A stretch of 64,000 nt of DNA from Deinococcus sp. YIM 134068 (GCF_036543075.1 NZ_JAZHPF010000016.1:11018-75017); one strand, 5' to 3'; shown: positions 20,798 through 31,205, counted from the first letter of the stretch. Notes: generated by a model not told the origin, from the sequence alone. Program-made: numbers and translations.

Positions 20798-21952
20798 ATG
20801 CACAAAGCAGCTTTGCTCGCCCTCACCCTCGCCGTCACGGGAGCCGCGCAGGCTCAGGGCACGATCAAGATCGGCGCGATCACGTCCGTCACGGGGCGTT
20901 TCGCGGAGTTCGGCAAGATGCAGCTCGCGGGCTTCAAGGTCGGCGTGGCCGAGGTCAACCGCAAGGGGGGCATCCTCGGGCGCAAGATCGAGCTGATCAT
21001 CGAGGACAACGCCTCGGACGTGAACAAGGGCCTCTCCGCCGCCGAGCGTCTCGTGAACGCGGGCGTGCCCCTCGTCATCAACGAGTATTCCTCCAGCCTC
21101 GTCAAGGCGCAGGCGCAGTACCTCGCCCGGCAGAAGGTCCCGGCCCTCGTCATCACCTCCAGCGGCGACGACATCACCAAGCCCGGCAGCGACTACGTGT
21201 ACCGCCTCAACCAGCCCGCCACCGAGTACGCGCGGGTGCTGCTGAACATCTTCCGCGACAACAAGTTCAAGTCCTTCGCCGTGATCGCGGGCACGGGCGC
21301 TTTCGAGAAGAGCGTGGCCGACGCCGCGAAGGAAATCGCCGGGGAATACGGCCTGACCGTGCTCGAAGACCAGCGGTACGACCGGGGCCTGACCGACTTC
21401 CGCCCGGTCCTCAACCGCATCAAGGCGCGGAACCCCGACGGCATCCTGATGGTCTCCTACGCCGAGGACTCCGTGGCCCTGATCCGCCAGGCGCGCGAGG
21501 TCGGCCTGAGGCCCCGCCTCTTCGCCGGGGGCGCGGCGGGCTTTGCCCTCCCCGAGTTCGTCAAGGACGCGGGCAGCGCCGCCGAGAACGTCGTCACGGC
21601 GACCGCCTGGATTCCGCAACTGCGCTACGCGGGCACCCAGAAGCTCAACGTGGAGCTGAAAAAGGCGCTGGGCGGGCAAGAGCCGAGCTACCACGCCGCG
21701 CAGGCCTACGCGGGCGTCCTCGTCGCCGCCGAGGCCATCCGCCGCGCCGGGGGCACCGACCGCGAGAAGGTGAGGGCGGCCCTGGGGAGCCTGACGATGC
21801 AGACCGCCTTCGGCCCCATCCAATTCAAGGACTACGAGGGCTTCCGCAACCAGAACCCGCTGGCGATGGTGGCTCAGCAGGTTCAGGGCGGGGCGTTCGT
21901 GCCCGTGTACCCCAAGTCGGTGGTGCCACGGGCGATCAAGTTCGAGCGGTGA
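20798..21952 (+). CDS. livJ: Branched-chain amino acid ABC transporter, binding protein
   Basis: 384 residues, signal peptide cleaved after GAAQAQ. Type I periplasmic-binding fold (Peripla_BP_6): IKIGAITSVTGRFAEFG at the mature start, GGILGRKIELIIEDNASDVNKG, then INEYSS and VYRLNQPATEYARV. Binds Leu/Ile/Val or a related amide outside the membrane for the LivHMGF importer that follows. AAGGAG box 8 bases before the ATG. Separated from livH by 277 bases that hold a palindromic element and a heptad tract. Confidence 0.93.
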   Translation: MHKAALLALTLAVTGAAQAQGTIKIGAITSVTGRFAEFGKMQLAGFKVGVAEVNRKGGILGRKIELIIEDNASDVNKGLSAAERLVNAGVPLVINEYSSSLVKAQAQYLARQKVPALVITSSGDDITKPGSDYVYRLNQPATEYARVLLNIFRDNKFKSFAVIAGTGAFEKSVADAAKEIAGEYGLTVLEDQRYDRGLTDFRPVLNRIKARNPDGILMVSYAEDSVALIRQAREVGLRPRLFAGGAAGFALPEFVKDAGSAAENVVTATAWIPQLRYAGTQKLNVELKKALGGQEPSYHAAQAYAGVLVAAEAIRRAGGTDREKVRAALGSLTMQTAFGPIQFKDYEGFRNQNPLAMVAQQVQGGAFVPVYPKSVVPRAIKFER

Positions 21953-22004
21953 GAACGAGGGTTGGGGGAGTTGACGGGCGAGTTTTCCGGGAGGCCGGGC
22001 TTGT

Positions 22005-22149
22005 TCACCCCCTCTCCTGCGGAGTTGTGCCAGTCCCGGCCTCCCCCCTCAAGGGGGAGGGTCGGGGAGGGGGGTGACGAGCACCGCTCGTCCTCCTACT
22101 GGACGACGAAAACGCCCTCACTGCCCAATCCGTACTTCACATCAGGCGT
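22005..22149. repeat. MITE-like element, copy B
   Basis: Contains the CCTCCCCCCTCAAGGGGGAGG palindrome region and GACGAGC-ACC-GCTCGTC hairpin, and ends in CACATCAGGCGT (22138-22149). The left end is not clear. It lies inside the liv operon between livJ and livH. Confidence 0.75.
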
Positions 22150-22190
22150 TCAGGGGGAGGAGTAAACCGCCCACACGCTCACCGCTTTTG

Positions 22191-22222
22191 CCACTCCCCA
22201 CTGACCACTCCCCATCTCCCGG
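22191..22222. repeat. Heptad tract, unit CCACTGA/CCACTCC
   Basis: Four units in 7-base phase directly before the livH ribosome binding site. It resembles the tract at 7837-7867. Confidence 0.75.
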
Positions 22223-22229
22223 AGTTCCA

Positions 22230-23117
22230 ATGGACCAGGCCTCCCTCACCGCCCTCCTTCAGACGCTCGCGCAGGGTCTCCTCACCGGGGGCCTGTATGC
22301 CTTGATCGGCACCGGCCTCAGCCTGATCTTCGGCGTGATGCGGGTCATCAACTTCGCGCACGGCGACTTTCTCGCCATCGGCATGTTCATCACGCTGGCC
22401 CTGTTCCGCTCCTTCAACCTCGACCCCTACCTCAGCCTGCTCGTGGCGGCCCCGGCGGGCTTCGCGCTCGGCTTCGTCATCCAACGCTTCGTCCTCGCGC
22501 GCCTCGGGGACCGATTGGGCGAGGGAAGCATGCTCGCCACGCTCGGCATCGGATTGATCGTGAGCAACACGCTGCTGCTGACCTTCGGGGCACAGCCGCA
22601 GAACATCAACGTGCCCTACGCGACGAACACCTTTCAACTCGGCGGCGTGCAGATCAGCATTCCGCTCCTGATCGCTGGGCTGGGGACGGTGACGGCCATC
22701 GTGGGCCTGAACCTGCTGCTCTACCGCACCGAACTGGGCCGCGCCATCCGCGCCACCGCGCAAAATCCGCTCGGGGCCGAGTTGCAGGGCGTGAAGACGA
22801 CCCAGATTCAGGCCATCGTCTTCGGCCTCGGGGTGGCCTTCGCCGCCATCGCGGGCGTGCTGCTGATGCCGCTGCTGTACGCCTTCCCCACGGTGGGCGA
22901 GAATTACACGACGAAGGCGTTCATCGTGACCGTGCTGGGCGGGCTGGGCAATCTGCCGGGGGCCGTCGTGGGCGGGCTGGTCCTCGGCGTCATCGAGTCG
23001 CTGGGGGCGTTCTACGTCTCCAACAACTACCGCGACGCCTACGGGCTGGTCGCCTTCCTCCTCGTGCTGCTGCTGCGCCCGGAGGGCCTGTTCGGGCGGA
23101 CGGTGAAACGGGTATGA
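22230..23117 (+). CDS. livH: Branched-chain amino acid ABC transporter, permease LivH
   Basis: 295 residues, eight or so membrane segments. Opens LLTGGLYALIGTGLSLIFGVMRVINFAHGDF, the classic LivH signature, and ends with GGLGNLPGAVVGGLVLGVIES. GGAG box 5 bases before the ATG. Its stop overlaps the livM start by 4 bases (ATGA), giving coupling. Confidence 0.95.
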   Translation: MDQASLTALLQTLAQGLLTGGLYALIGTGLSLIFGVMRVINFAHGDFLAIGMFITLALFRSFNLDPYLSLLVAAPAGFALGFVIQRFVLARLGDRLGEGSMLATLGIGLIVSNTLLLTFGAQPQNINVPYATNTFQLGGVQISIPLLIAGLGTVTAIVGLNLLLYRTELGRAIRATAQNPLGAELQGVKTTQIQAIVFGLGVAFAAIAGVLLMPLLYAFPTVGENYTTKAFIVTVLGGLGNLPGAVVGGLVLGVIESLGAFYVSNNYRDAYGLVAFLLVLLLRPEGLFGRTVKRV

Positions 23118-24121
23118 CGACCGCCGCCCCCCTCCCCGCCGCCCGCCCCCGCGCGCTGACCTTCGGCAACGTGTGGCTGAGCCTGGCGCTCCTCGCGGTG
23201 ATGCTCGCTTACCCCTTCGTGTTCGGCAAGGCGCTGAACTTCGGCGTGTCCACCCTGATCTTCGCGGGGCTGGCGATGAGTTGGAACATCCTCGGCGGCT
23301 GGGCCGGGCAGACCAGCCTGGGCCATGCGGCGCTCCTCGGCGTCGGCGCGTACACCATGACGCTGCTCGCCACGCCGGAGCGCGTCCCGGCCTTCCTCGG
23401 CGGTCCACTCGCGCCGTGGTGGGGCACCCTGATCGGCATGGTCCTCGCCGTGCTGCTGGCCGCCGTGTGGGGCGGGCTGACCTTCCGGCTGCGGGGAAGT
23501 TACTTCACCCTGTCCACCATCGCCGTCGCGCTCGTGATCCGGCTCGTCGCCATCAACTCCGAGTGGACGGGCGGCGCGGAGGGCCTGTTCATGCCTGAGC
23601 TGCCCACCCTCTTCGGCCTTGACCTCTTCGACCGCAAGGTGGAGTACGGCCTCGCGTTCGCGTTCGTGACGCTGACGCTGCTCGTCACGCACCTCATCCG
23701 CCGCTCGCGCCTCGGGTACGCCCTCCAGGCCGTGCGCGAGGACGAGGACGGTGCGCGGGCGCTCGGCATCGACCCGGCGCGGATGAAGCTCGTCGCCTTC
23801 ATGCTCAGCGCGGCGCTGACCGCCCTGGGGGGAAGCCTCTATGCCATCTACCTGCAAGCCTTCGAGCCGCACACCCTGCTCGAACTGCCCATCTCCGTGC
23901 AGATTGCGCTCATGGCGGTCATCGGCGGGCGGACGAGCATTCAGGGGCCGATGATCGGCGCGATCCTGCTCGCCACCTTCGGCGAGGTGTTCCGCACGGT
24001 GTTCTCCAGCGCGAACCTGCTGATCTACGGCGTCCTGATCCTCGTCGTCACCCTGTTCGCCCCGAACGGCATCATGGGCCTGTTCACGCGCGGCGGGCGC
24101 AGGCTGGGGACGGCGCGATGA
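23114..24121 (+). CDS. livM: Branched-chain amino acid ABC transporter, permease LivM
   Basis: 335 residues. LivM features: GLAMSWNILGGWAGQTSLGHAALLGVGAY near residue 50, the cytoplasmic loop GYALQAVREDEDGARALGID, and SLYAIYLQAFEPH. Pairs with LivH to form the channel. Overlaps livH and livG by ATGA tetranucleotides. Confidence 0.95.
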   Translation: MTTAAPLPAARPRALTFGNVWLSLALLAVMLAYPFVFGKALNFGVSTLIFAGLAMSWNILGGWAGQTSLGHAALLGVGAYTMTLLATPERVPAFLGGPLAPWWGTLIGMVLAVLLAAVWGGLTFRLRGSYFTLSTIAVALVIRLVAINSEWTGGAEGLFMPELPTLFGLDLFDRKVEYGLAFAFVTLTLLVTHLIRRSRLGYALQAVREDEDGARALGIDPARMKLVAFMLSAALTALGGSLYAIYLQAFEPHTLLELPISVQIALMAVIGGRTSIQGPMIGAILLATFGEVFRTVFSSANLLIYGVLILVVTLFAPNGIMGLFTRGGRRLGTAR

Positions 24122-24900
24122 CCCAGCCACCCCTTCCCGAACTCACCACGTTTCCGGGCCAGCCCGTCCACACCCCGAAAGGGCCTCCCCTCCTCACCGC
24201 CGAGGGCATCACCGTGCGCTTCGGGGGCGTCACCGCCGTGAAGGACATCAGCCTCGCCGTGCGGCCCGGCGAAATCCTCGGGCTGATCGGGCCGAACGGG
24301 GCGGGGAAGACCACGCTCTTCAACGCGCTGACCGGCTTCGTGCGCCCCAGCGCCGGGCGTGTCACCTTCGACGGGCGCGACGTGACCCACATCCAGCCGC
24401 AGGCCCGCGCCCGCCTCGGCATGGCCCGCACCTTTCAGGTCGAGCGGCCCTTCGAGGACCTGAGCGTGCTCGAAAACGTCCTCGTGGCCGCCTTCCTGCG
24501 CCACCGGGGCCGGGAGGCCGAGGACCGCGCCTACGCCGTGCTGGAGCGGGTGGGTCTTGCCGACCGGGCCGTGCAGCCCGCCGCCGAACTCAACCTCGCC
24601 CGACGACGCCGCCTCGAAATCGCCAAAGCCCTCGCCCTCGAACCCCGGATGCTCTTCCTCGACGAGAGCATCGCCGGCCTCAACCCGCCCGCCCAGCAGG
24701 AGATGGTGGCCCTCGTCCGCACGCTGGCGCAGAGCGGCCTCGGCATCGTGATGGTCGAACACATCATGCACGTCATCATGTCGCTGTCCGACCACGTGAT
24801 CTGCATGGCCTTCGGGGAACTCCTCGCCGAGGGGCACCCGCAGGCCGTCGCCAGTCACCCGGACGTGATCCGCGCCTACCTGGGGGATGACCATGACTAG
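24118..24900 (+). CDS. livG: Branched-chain amino acid ABC transporter, ATPase LivG
   Basis: 260 residues. Walker A GPNGAGKTT, Q-loop in ARTFQVERPFEDLSV, Walker B MLFLDES, and the H-loop in VEHIMHVIM. The usual LSGGQ-type signature is replaced by ELNLARRRRLE, and the Pro after the Walker B Glu is Ser; such variants occur in the LivG branch. It has a 25-residue extra N-terminus. Overlaps livM by ATGA and livF by 14 bases. Confidence 0.93.
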   Translation: MTQPPLPELTTFPGQPVHTPKGPPLLTAEGITVRFGGVTAVKDISLAVRPGEILGLIGPNGAGKTTLFNALTGFVRPSAGRVTFDGRDVTHIQPQARARLGMARTFQVERPFEDLSVLENVLVAAFLRHRGREAEDRAYAVLERVGLADRAVQPAAELNLARRRRLEIAKALALEPRMLFLDESIAGLNPPAQQEMVALVRTLAQSGLGIVMVEHIMHVIMSLSDHVICMAFGELLAEGHPQAVASHPDVIRAYLGDDHD

Positions 24901-25645
24901 CCCGCTGCTGGAAAAAACGTCTCCTCCAACCCGCGACCGGGTGCTCAACGCCGACGGGCTGGAGGTCGCCTACGGTGAGGTGCAGGTCGTCTTCGGGGTC
25001 GGCCTGCACGTGGACAAGGGCGAACTCGTCGGGCTGGTGGGTGGCAACGGCAGCGGCAAGAGCACCATCCTGCGCGTGCTGTCGGGAATGCTGAAGGCCC
25101 GCGCGGGCACGGCGACCTACCGGGGCCACACCCTCAACGGCGTGCCACCCCACAAGATTACCGACCTCGGCGTGGCGCACGTGCCGATGGGCCGTCAGCT
25201 CTTCGGGCAGATGACGGTGGAGGAGAACCTGCTGATGGGCGCTTACCTCTCCCGCACGCGGGCGAACCGGGCGGCCAACCTCCAGAAGGTGTACGACTTC
25301 TTCCCGCGCCTGACGGAGAAGCGCACGACACCCGCCGCCGCCCTCTCCGGCGGGGAGCAGCAGATGGTCGCCATCGGTCGCGCCCTGATGAGCGAGCCGG
25401 AAGTGTTGCTGATGGACGAACCCTCCCTCGGCCTCGCGCCCCTCGTCGTGGCGGAGGTCATGCGGGTGATCGGCTCGTTGCGCGAACTTGGCCTGACCGT
25501 CCTCCTCGTGGAGCAGAACGTGCGGCAGGTGCTCAAGGTGACGGACCGCACCTACGTGCTGGAACTCGGGCGGCTGGTGAAGGAGGGGCCGAGCCGCGAG
25601 CTGATGGGCGACCCCGAGATCGTCCGGGCATATCTGGGAGTGTGA
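24887..25645 (+). CDS. livF: Branched-chain amino acid ABC transporter, ATPase LivF
   Basis: 252 residues. Walker A GGNGSGKST, complete signature LSGGEQQ, Walker B VLLMDEPSLGLAP, H-loop LVEQNVRQ. With LivG it drives import. Starts in frame at ATG 24887 or ATG 24893, both overlapping the end of livG. Last gene of the liv unit. Confidence 0.94.
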   Translation: MTMTSPLLEKTSPPTRDRVLNADGLEVAYGEVQVVFGVGLHVDKGELVGLVGGNGSGKSTILRVLSGMLKARAGTATYRGHTLNGVPPHKITDLGVAHVPMGRQLFGQMTVEENLLMGAYLSRTRANRAANLQKVYDFFPRLTEKRTTPAAALSGGEQQMVAIGRALMSEPEVLLMDEPSLGLAPLVVAEVMRVIGSLRELGLTVLLVEQNVRQVLKVTDRTYVLELGRLVKEGPSRELMGDPEIVRAYLGV

Positions 25646-25694
25646 GGGGCGCTCCTTTAACCGCCGCGTAACCGACCTGCGGCACACTGCATAC

Positions 25695-26930
<1,236 letters not shown>

Positions 26931-26940
26931 GCCAAAGGGA

Positions 26941-26990
26941 ATCGGCCCCGAGGGTGGCGAATGTGCCATCCGGGGCCGATCTTCTCTTTC
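26941..26990 (+). terminator. Terminator after the HtrA-type protease gene
   Basis: Perfect 10-bp arms ATCGGCCCCG (26941-26950) and CGGGGCCGAT (26971-26980) with a further inner stem, followed by CTTCTCTTTC. It may also stop the convergent sugar transporter transcript. Confidence 0.8.
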
Positions 26991-26991
26991 T

Positions 26992-27022
26992 GCTGGCGGC
27001 TGGAAGCTGGAAGCTGGCCGCC
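26992..27022. repeat. Heptad tract, unit GCTGGAA
   Basis: GCTGGCG, GCTGGAA, GCTGGAA, GCTGGCC in 7-base phase, ending 3 bases from the permease stop codon at 27025. Confidence 0.8.
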
Positions 27023-27024
27023 CC

Positions 27025-27915
27025 CTACCCCTTCACACTCCCCGTCAACGACGCCCCCTCGATAAAATACTTCTGGAACACGAAGAAGATCAGCACGACG
27101 GGCAGCAGCACGAGGACCGACGCGGCCATCAGCAGTTGCCACTGCGTGTCGTTCGCCGAGCGGAAGGTCGCCAGGCCCACCTGCAACGTGTACAGCCGCT
27201 CGTCGTTGAGGTACAGCAGCGGGTTGACGTAATCGTTCCACGTGCCGTCGAAGGTGAAGATGGCGACCGTGGCGAGGGCGGGCGTGGCGAGCGGCAACAC
27301 GACCCGCGCCCAAATCCACAGCTCGTTCGCGCCGTCCACCCGCGCGGCCTCCAGCAGCTCGTTCGGGATGCCCAGGAAGTATTGCCGCAGCAGGAAGGTG
27401 AAGAACGCCCCCGCGAAGAAGCTCGGCACGACGAGCGGCAGGTACGTGTTGATCCACCCCAGCTTGCTGAACAGCACGTACTGCGGCACCAGCGTCACGA
27501 GGCCCGGAATCATCATCGTGGAGAGCAGCACCAGGAAGAGGAAGTCGCGTCCCGGAAACCGCAGCTTGGCGAACCCGTAGGCCGCCAGCGAACACGAGAG
27601 CACCGTCCCGAAGGTCACGCTCAGCGCGTAGAGCAGCGTGTTCACGGCGTAGCGGGTGAAGGGCGCGCTCGCCCACGCCTCGGCGTAGTTGCCCCACACG
27701 ACGGGGCTGGGAATCCAGCGCGGCGGGTACGCGAACACGTCCGCGTCGGCCTTCAGCGAGGTCGAGACCATCCACAGCGCCGGGTACAGGATGAGCAGCG
27801 ACAGCCCCACGAGGGCGGCGAAGGCGAGCGCCCGGCCCAGGAACGCCCCCCCTGCCCTCCGGCCCGGTCCCGTGGGCAGCGGACGCACCCGCACCTGCGG
27901 ACGGGTCAGGGCCAT
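27025..27915 (-). CDS. Sugar ABC transporter permease, MalG type
   Basis: 296 residues, six membrane segments. Binding-protein-dependent permease with the EAA loop ELLEAARVDGANELWIWARVVLPLATPA that contacts the ATPase, and the MalG-like start (LYPALWMVSTSLK). One base separates it from the MalF-type gene upstream. No ATPase gene is in the operon, so it must share one encoded elsewhere, as is usual for CUT1 systems. Confidence 0.94.
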   Translation of the reverse strand: MALTRPQVRVRPLPTGPGRRAGGAFLGRALAFAALVGLSLLILYPALWMVSTSLKADADVFAYPPRWIPSPVVWGNYAEAWASAPFTRYAVNTLLYALSVTFGTVLSCSLAAYGFAKLRFPGRDFLFLVLLSTMMIPGLVTLVPQYVLFSKLGWINTYLPLVVPSFFAGAFFTFLLRQYFLGIPNELLEAARVDGANELWIWARVVLPLATPALATVAIFTFDGTWNDYVNPLLYLNDERLYTLQVGLATFRSANDTQWQLLMAASVLVLLPVVLIFFVFQKYFIEGASLTGSVKG

Positions 27916-27916
27916 C

Positions 27917-28876
27917 TCAGCGCACCTCGCCTTCGTAGTGGACCCAGCGTTTGGAGAGCCACAGTTGCACGCCCGTGATCAGGAGCGTGATCAGCAGCAG
28001 AATCCACGCCATCGCCGAGGCGTAGCCCATCCGCAGGTCGGTGAAGGCCGTCTGCCAGATGTACAGCCCGTAGAAGAGCGTGCTGTCACTCGGCCCGCCC
28101 TTCGTCAGGATCAGCGACTCGGACCAGAACTGCATCGCCCCCGCAATCCCCGTAATGATCTTGAAGAAGATGACGGGCGAGATCAGCGGCACCGTCACCG
28201 CCCAGAACTGCCGCACGGGCGAGGCCCCGTCGATCTGCGCCGACTCGTACAGGTCGCGCGGCACGCCCCGCAGCGCCGCCAGATAGAACATGAAACTTCC
28301 CGCTGCCGTCCACATGCTCATGATGATGAGGGCGGGCTTGGACCAAGCGGGGTCGCCGAACCACAGCGGCAGGTTGTTCTCGTCCACGCCGAGGCGGTAC
28401 AGCCCCGTGTTGATCAGCCCCACCTGCGGATTGAACACCCACAGCCACAGCAGCAGCACCGCCACGCCCGTCAGCACTTTGGGCAGGAAGAAGATCGTGC
28501 GGAAGAACCGCTGTCCCCGCACCTCCTGATTGAGCAGCACGGCGATCAGCAGCCCGGTGGCGATGCCCAGCGGCACCGCGAACGCCGCGTAGTAGGCGGT
28601 GTTCCCCAGCGCCCGCCAGAAGCGCGTGTCCTCGGTGAGCAGGCGCACGTAGTTCTGCACGCCCACCCAGTCGAAGCGCGAGGTGATGTCGTAGTTCGTG
28701 AAGCTCGCGTACAGCGAGAACAGCATCGGCCCCAGCACAAAGCAGAGGAAGCCGAGCAGCCACGGCGCGATGAACAGGTAGCCCCACAGCGCCTCCCGCT
28801 GGCGGCCATTCAGCCCACGGCGGCGCGGCAGGGCCGGGCGGGACAGGGGAGGGGAAGAGGTGGCCGTGCCCCTCAC
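27917..28876 (-). CDS. Sugar ABC transporter permease, MalF type
   Basis: 319 residues from the GTG at 28876. Six membrane segments (LWGYLFIAPWLLGFLCFVLGPMLF is the first), EAA-like loop LYESAQIDGASPVRQFWAVTVPLISP. The start is unusual: no good ribosome binding site precedes the GTG, but an AGGAGG does stand 8 bases before an out-of-frame ATG at 28908 that opens an 11-codon frame ending exactly on this GTG. Either the short frame drives coupled initiation, or one base has been lost or gained near the start. Confidence 0.9.
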   Translation of the reverse strand: MRGTATSSPPLSRPALPRRRGLNGRQREALWGYLFIAPWLLGFLCFVLGPMLFSLYASFTNYDITSRFDWVGVQNYVRLLTEDTRFWRALGNTAYYAAFAVPLGIATGLLIAVLLNQEVRGQRFFRTIFFLPKVLTGVAVLLLWLWVFNPQVGLINTGLYRLGVDENNLPLWFGDPAWSKPALIIMSMWTAAGSFMFYLAALRGVPRDLYESAQIDGASPVRQFWAVTVPLISPVIFFKIITGIAGAMQFWSESLILTKGGPSDSTLFYGLYIWQTAFTDLRMGYASAMAWILLLITLLITGVQLWLSKRWVHYEGEVR

Positions 28877-28908
28877 GGCTGGGAGTTCCCGGTGGGAGCG
28901 GAAAACAT
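28873..28908 (-). CDS. Possible 11-aa leader peptide before the MalF-type gene
   Basis: ATG at 28908 with AGGAGG 8 bases upstream, reading MFSAPTGNSQP and then TGA. The stop overlaps the GTG of the permease as GTGA. The ribosome binding site is much better than that of the permease itself, which suggests real initiation here. Confidence 0.4.
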   Translation of the reverse strand: MFSAPTGNSQP

Positions 28909-28980
28909 AGGGGTTTCCTCCTGGGTTGGGGTCGGTGGAAGAGGGGGAGTTGGGAGGTTCTTTGATAAGGATGCCCTGCC

Positions 28981-29126
28981 CGTTCACCCCCTCCCGGCCT
29001 CCCTCCTCAAGGGGGAGGAGAAAAAAGCAAAAGCTCTTGCTCTTTTTGCTCCCTCTCCCCTTGTGGGTGACTCGGAGAGCTGCGAAGCAGAGGGCCGGGG
29101 AGAGGGGTGGCAAGCACAGCTTGCCC
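28981..29126. repeat. MITE-like element, copy C
   Basis: Nested palindromes: CTCCCTCCTCAAGGGGGAG, then GCAAAAG-CTCTTG-CTTTTTGC, then CCCTCTCCCC/GGGGAGAGGG arms, and GGCAAGC-ACA-GCTTGCC at the right end. It lies between the binding protein gene and the MalF-type permease gene of the same operon. Confidence 0.75.
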
Positions 29127-29153
29127 TAAGAACCCCTGCCCAGCCCTCCTGCC

Positions 29154-30386
29154 TCACTTGTTGCTGTCAATCACCCGCTGTACCTGCGTCTGCGCCTCTT
29201 CCAGCGCCTGCCGCGCGTCCTGCCCACGGTACACGGCGTCCTCCACGCTCTTTTCGAGCAGGCTGGCGTAACCGGGCGCGAGGGGCGGGGCCGAGGAGAC
29301 GAGCGTGTATTTCATGTTGGCCGACATCAGGCGGAAGGCGGGCGTCGTCACGCTGAGAGAGGCGTTCTTGGCACCGGGGAAGTCGTTCTGCTCCACCGCC
29401 CAGATGCGCGCGCCCTCGGTCGCCATCCAGCGGGCGAAGGCGTAGGCCTCCTTCGGGTGCTTGGAGCCGACGGGAACTTCCAGATTGAAGCCGCCGCCCG
29501 AGGACGTGCCCGGCCCCGGCTGGCCCGTGGGGGTGGGCATCCGCACCATGCCGTAGTTCAGGTTCGGCGCGTACCGCTTCAGGGTGGCCGCGTACCCGCC
29601 GATGTCGGCGATCATGCCCAGCTTGCCCGTGATGAAGGGGTCCTGCGCCCCGCTGCCGAAGCTGCTCCTGAACGCCTGCACGTTGCGTGCGCCGAGGCGG
29701 TCGGTCCAGTCCTTGAGCCAGCCCAGCGTCCGCACGGCGGTCGGGTTGGTGAAGCGCGGGGCCGTCAGGTCCTCGTTCCAGATGCTGCCGCCCGCGTTCG
29801 CCACCCAGCTCTCCAGCCCGAAGTTGCCGTACAGCGGGTGGAAGCCGATGCGGCTGTACACCGGCCCGGTCTTCCTGTCGAGCTTCCGCGCGTAGGCGTC
29901 CAGCTCCTCCCACGTCTTCGGCGGCTTGTTCGGGTTGAGGCCGACCTCCCGGAAGAGGTCCTTGTTGTAGTACAGGAAGCGCGTGTCCGTCACGAAGGGC
30001 AGGCCGTACTGGTCGCCCTTGTAGGTCGCCGTCGCCCACAGGTTCGGGTAGAACTGCGCCCGCAGGCTCTCGGCCCCGAGGCGGCTGAGGTTGCTCGCCT
30101 GATTCTTGGCGGCCCGCAGCGGCGTCGTGCGGATATCGATCACCACCACGTCGGGCGGACTTTTCGCGGCGACGGCGGCCAGCGTCTTCGTCGGGAGCTG
30201 GTCGAAGGGCACGAAGGTGTACTTGACCTGAATATTCGGGTTTTTCTTGTTCCACGTCTCGATGATGCGGTTGATGGTCGGGCGGCGCTGCTCGGACCCC
30301 CAGTGTGCCCACAGGTCCAGCGTCACCGCCTGCGCGCCCGCCTGACCCAACAGGGCCACCGTTAGCAGAAACAACGTCTTTTTCAT
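29154..30386 (-). CDS. Sugar ABC transporter binding protein
   Basis: 410 residues, signal peptide cleaved after GQAGAQA. CUT1-type extracellular binding protein: TLDLWAHWGSEQRR at the mature start, GDQYGLPFVTDTRFLYYNKDLF, ITGKLGMIADIGG, and a helical C-terminus. GAGGT lies before the ATG at 30386. First gene of an operon with both permeases, interrupted by a palindromic element. Sugar not predictable. Confidence 0.92.
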   Translation of the reverse strand: MKKTLFLLTVALLGQAGAQAVTLDLWAHWGSEQRRPTINRIIETWNKKNPNIQVKYTFVPFDQLPTKTLAAVAAKSPPDVVVIDIRTTPLRAAKNQASNLSRLGAESLRAQFYPNLWATATYKGDQYGLPFVTDTRFLYYNKDLFREVGLNPNKPPKTWEELDAYARKLDRKTGPVYSRIGFHPLYGNFGLESWVANAGGSIWNEDLTAPRFTNPTAVRTLGWLKDWTDRLGARNVQAFRSSFGSGAQDPFITGKLGMIADIGGYAATLKRYAPNLNYGMVRMPTPTGQPGPGTSSGGGFNLEVPVGSKHPKEAYAFARWMATEGARIWAVEQNDFPGAKNASLSVTTPAFRLMSANMKYTLVSSAPPLAPGYASLLEKSVEDAVYRGQDARQALEEAQTQVQRVIDSNK

Positions 30387-30503
30387 GTCGAACCTCGTAT
30401 CGGTCAGCGAGCCGGGGCGCGGAGGGGGACGGTCCCGCCTGTGCTGGCCGGAGTCCTCGGTTATGTTTCGCGCGCCCGTCTGACTCGCCCATCCTACCGG
30501 GGG

Positions 30504-30524
30504 GCGCATTCATCCGCCATGCGC
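30504..30524 (-). promoter_or_regulatory. Palindrome upstream of the sugar transporter operon
   Basis: GCGCAT and ATGCGC arms with a 9-base centre, 118 bases before the ATG at 30386. Candidate operator. The spacer 30387-30544 has no gene. Confidence 0.35.
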
Positions 30525-30544
30525 TCATCCTTTACACCTCGGCC

Positions 30545-31198
30545 TCACAGCACGTCGCGCACGGGTCGGCTGCGGCGCGGCGCGGGGTCCCCGGTCGCCA
30601 CGCACGCCCAGTACAGCAGCAGCGCCGTCACGCCCACGGTCGCCCACAGGGACGAGAACCACCACGCCAGCCCGGCGAGGAGGAGTGGCGGCAGGGCGCT
30701 GAAGTGACTGTAAGCGGGATAGGCGAGTACGATCTGCACCGCTTCTGCCAGAGCACGTGGCAGCGGCATTCCCTCGGCCAGAGCGTCCAGAAAGAACGGT
30801 TGCAGCGCCAGCCAGAACCACGCCACATACAGGGCAAGGATTCCCGCCGCCGTGCCCGCCAGCGTCCCCGACCGCGCCGCCCCCAGCGCGAGGCCTCCCA
30901 ACGGCACGAGCAGCGCCACGTTCAGCCCCGTCCACAGGCTGCCCGGCCACCACAGCCGCCGCAGGAGGGGCAGCAGCGACGAGTACGGTTCCTCGGGAAC
31001 GGACGCTCCCTCCCGCCGCTCGTCCTCCACCTCCAACACGGCGCGGCGTAGCCAGGCGTAGGCCGTCAGCGTCGCCGCCCCCAGCGTGAGCAGCGGCCAC
31101 GACGCCACCAGCCACAGCACATTCACCACGATCAGGCGCGGGAGGTGATGCCACAGGCGGGGGGCTGCCGCCCGCCACACAAGAACCGCTCCCCGCAT
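30545..31198 (-). CDS. DUF624 (YesL-like) membrane protein
   Basis: 217 residues, five or six membrane segments. MRGAVLVWRAAAPRLWHHLPRL... followed by NVLWLVASWPLLTLGAATLTAY is the typical N-terminal half of DUF624 proteins, which commonly sit beside sugar ABC transporters, as here. Function unknown. The ATG at 31198 follows TATCCT by 7 bases, so it is a leaderless start; longer frames upstream are not conserved. Confidence 0.85.
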   Translation of the reverse strand: MRGAVLVWRAAAPRLWHHLPRLIVVNVLWLVASWPLLTLGAATLTAYAWLRRAVLEVEDERREGASVPEEPYSSLLPLLRRLWWPGSLWTGLNVALLVPLGGLALGAARSGTLAGTAAGILALYVAWFWLALQPFFLDALAEGMPLPRALAEAVQIVLAYPAYSHFSALPPLLLAGLAWWFSSLWATVGVTALLLYWACVATGDPAPRRSRPVRDVL

Positions 31199-31205
31199 GG
31201 GGGTG

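Noticed and set aside
24118..24900. Non-functional LivG because of the altered signature motif
   Set aside because: LNLAxRRRLE-like signatures occur in otherwise normal LivG proteins, and all other ATPase motifs are intact.
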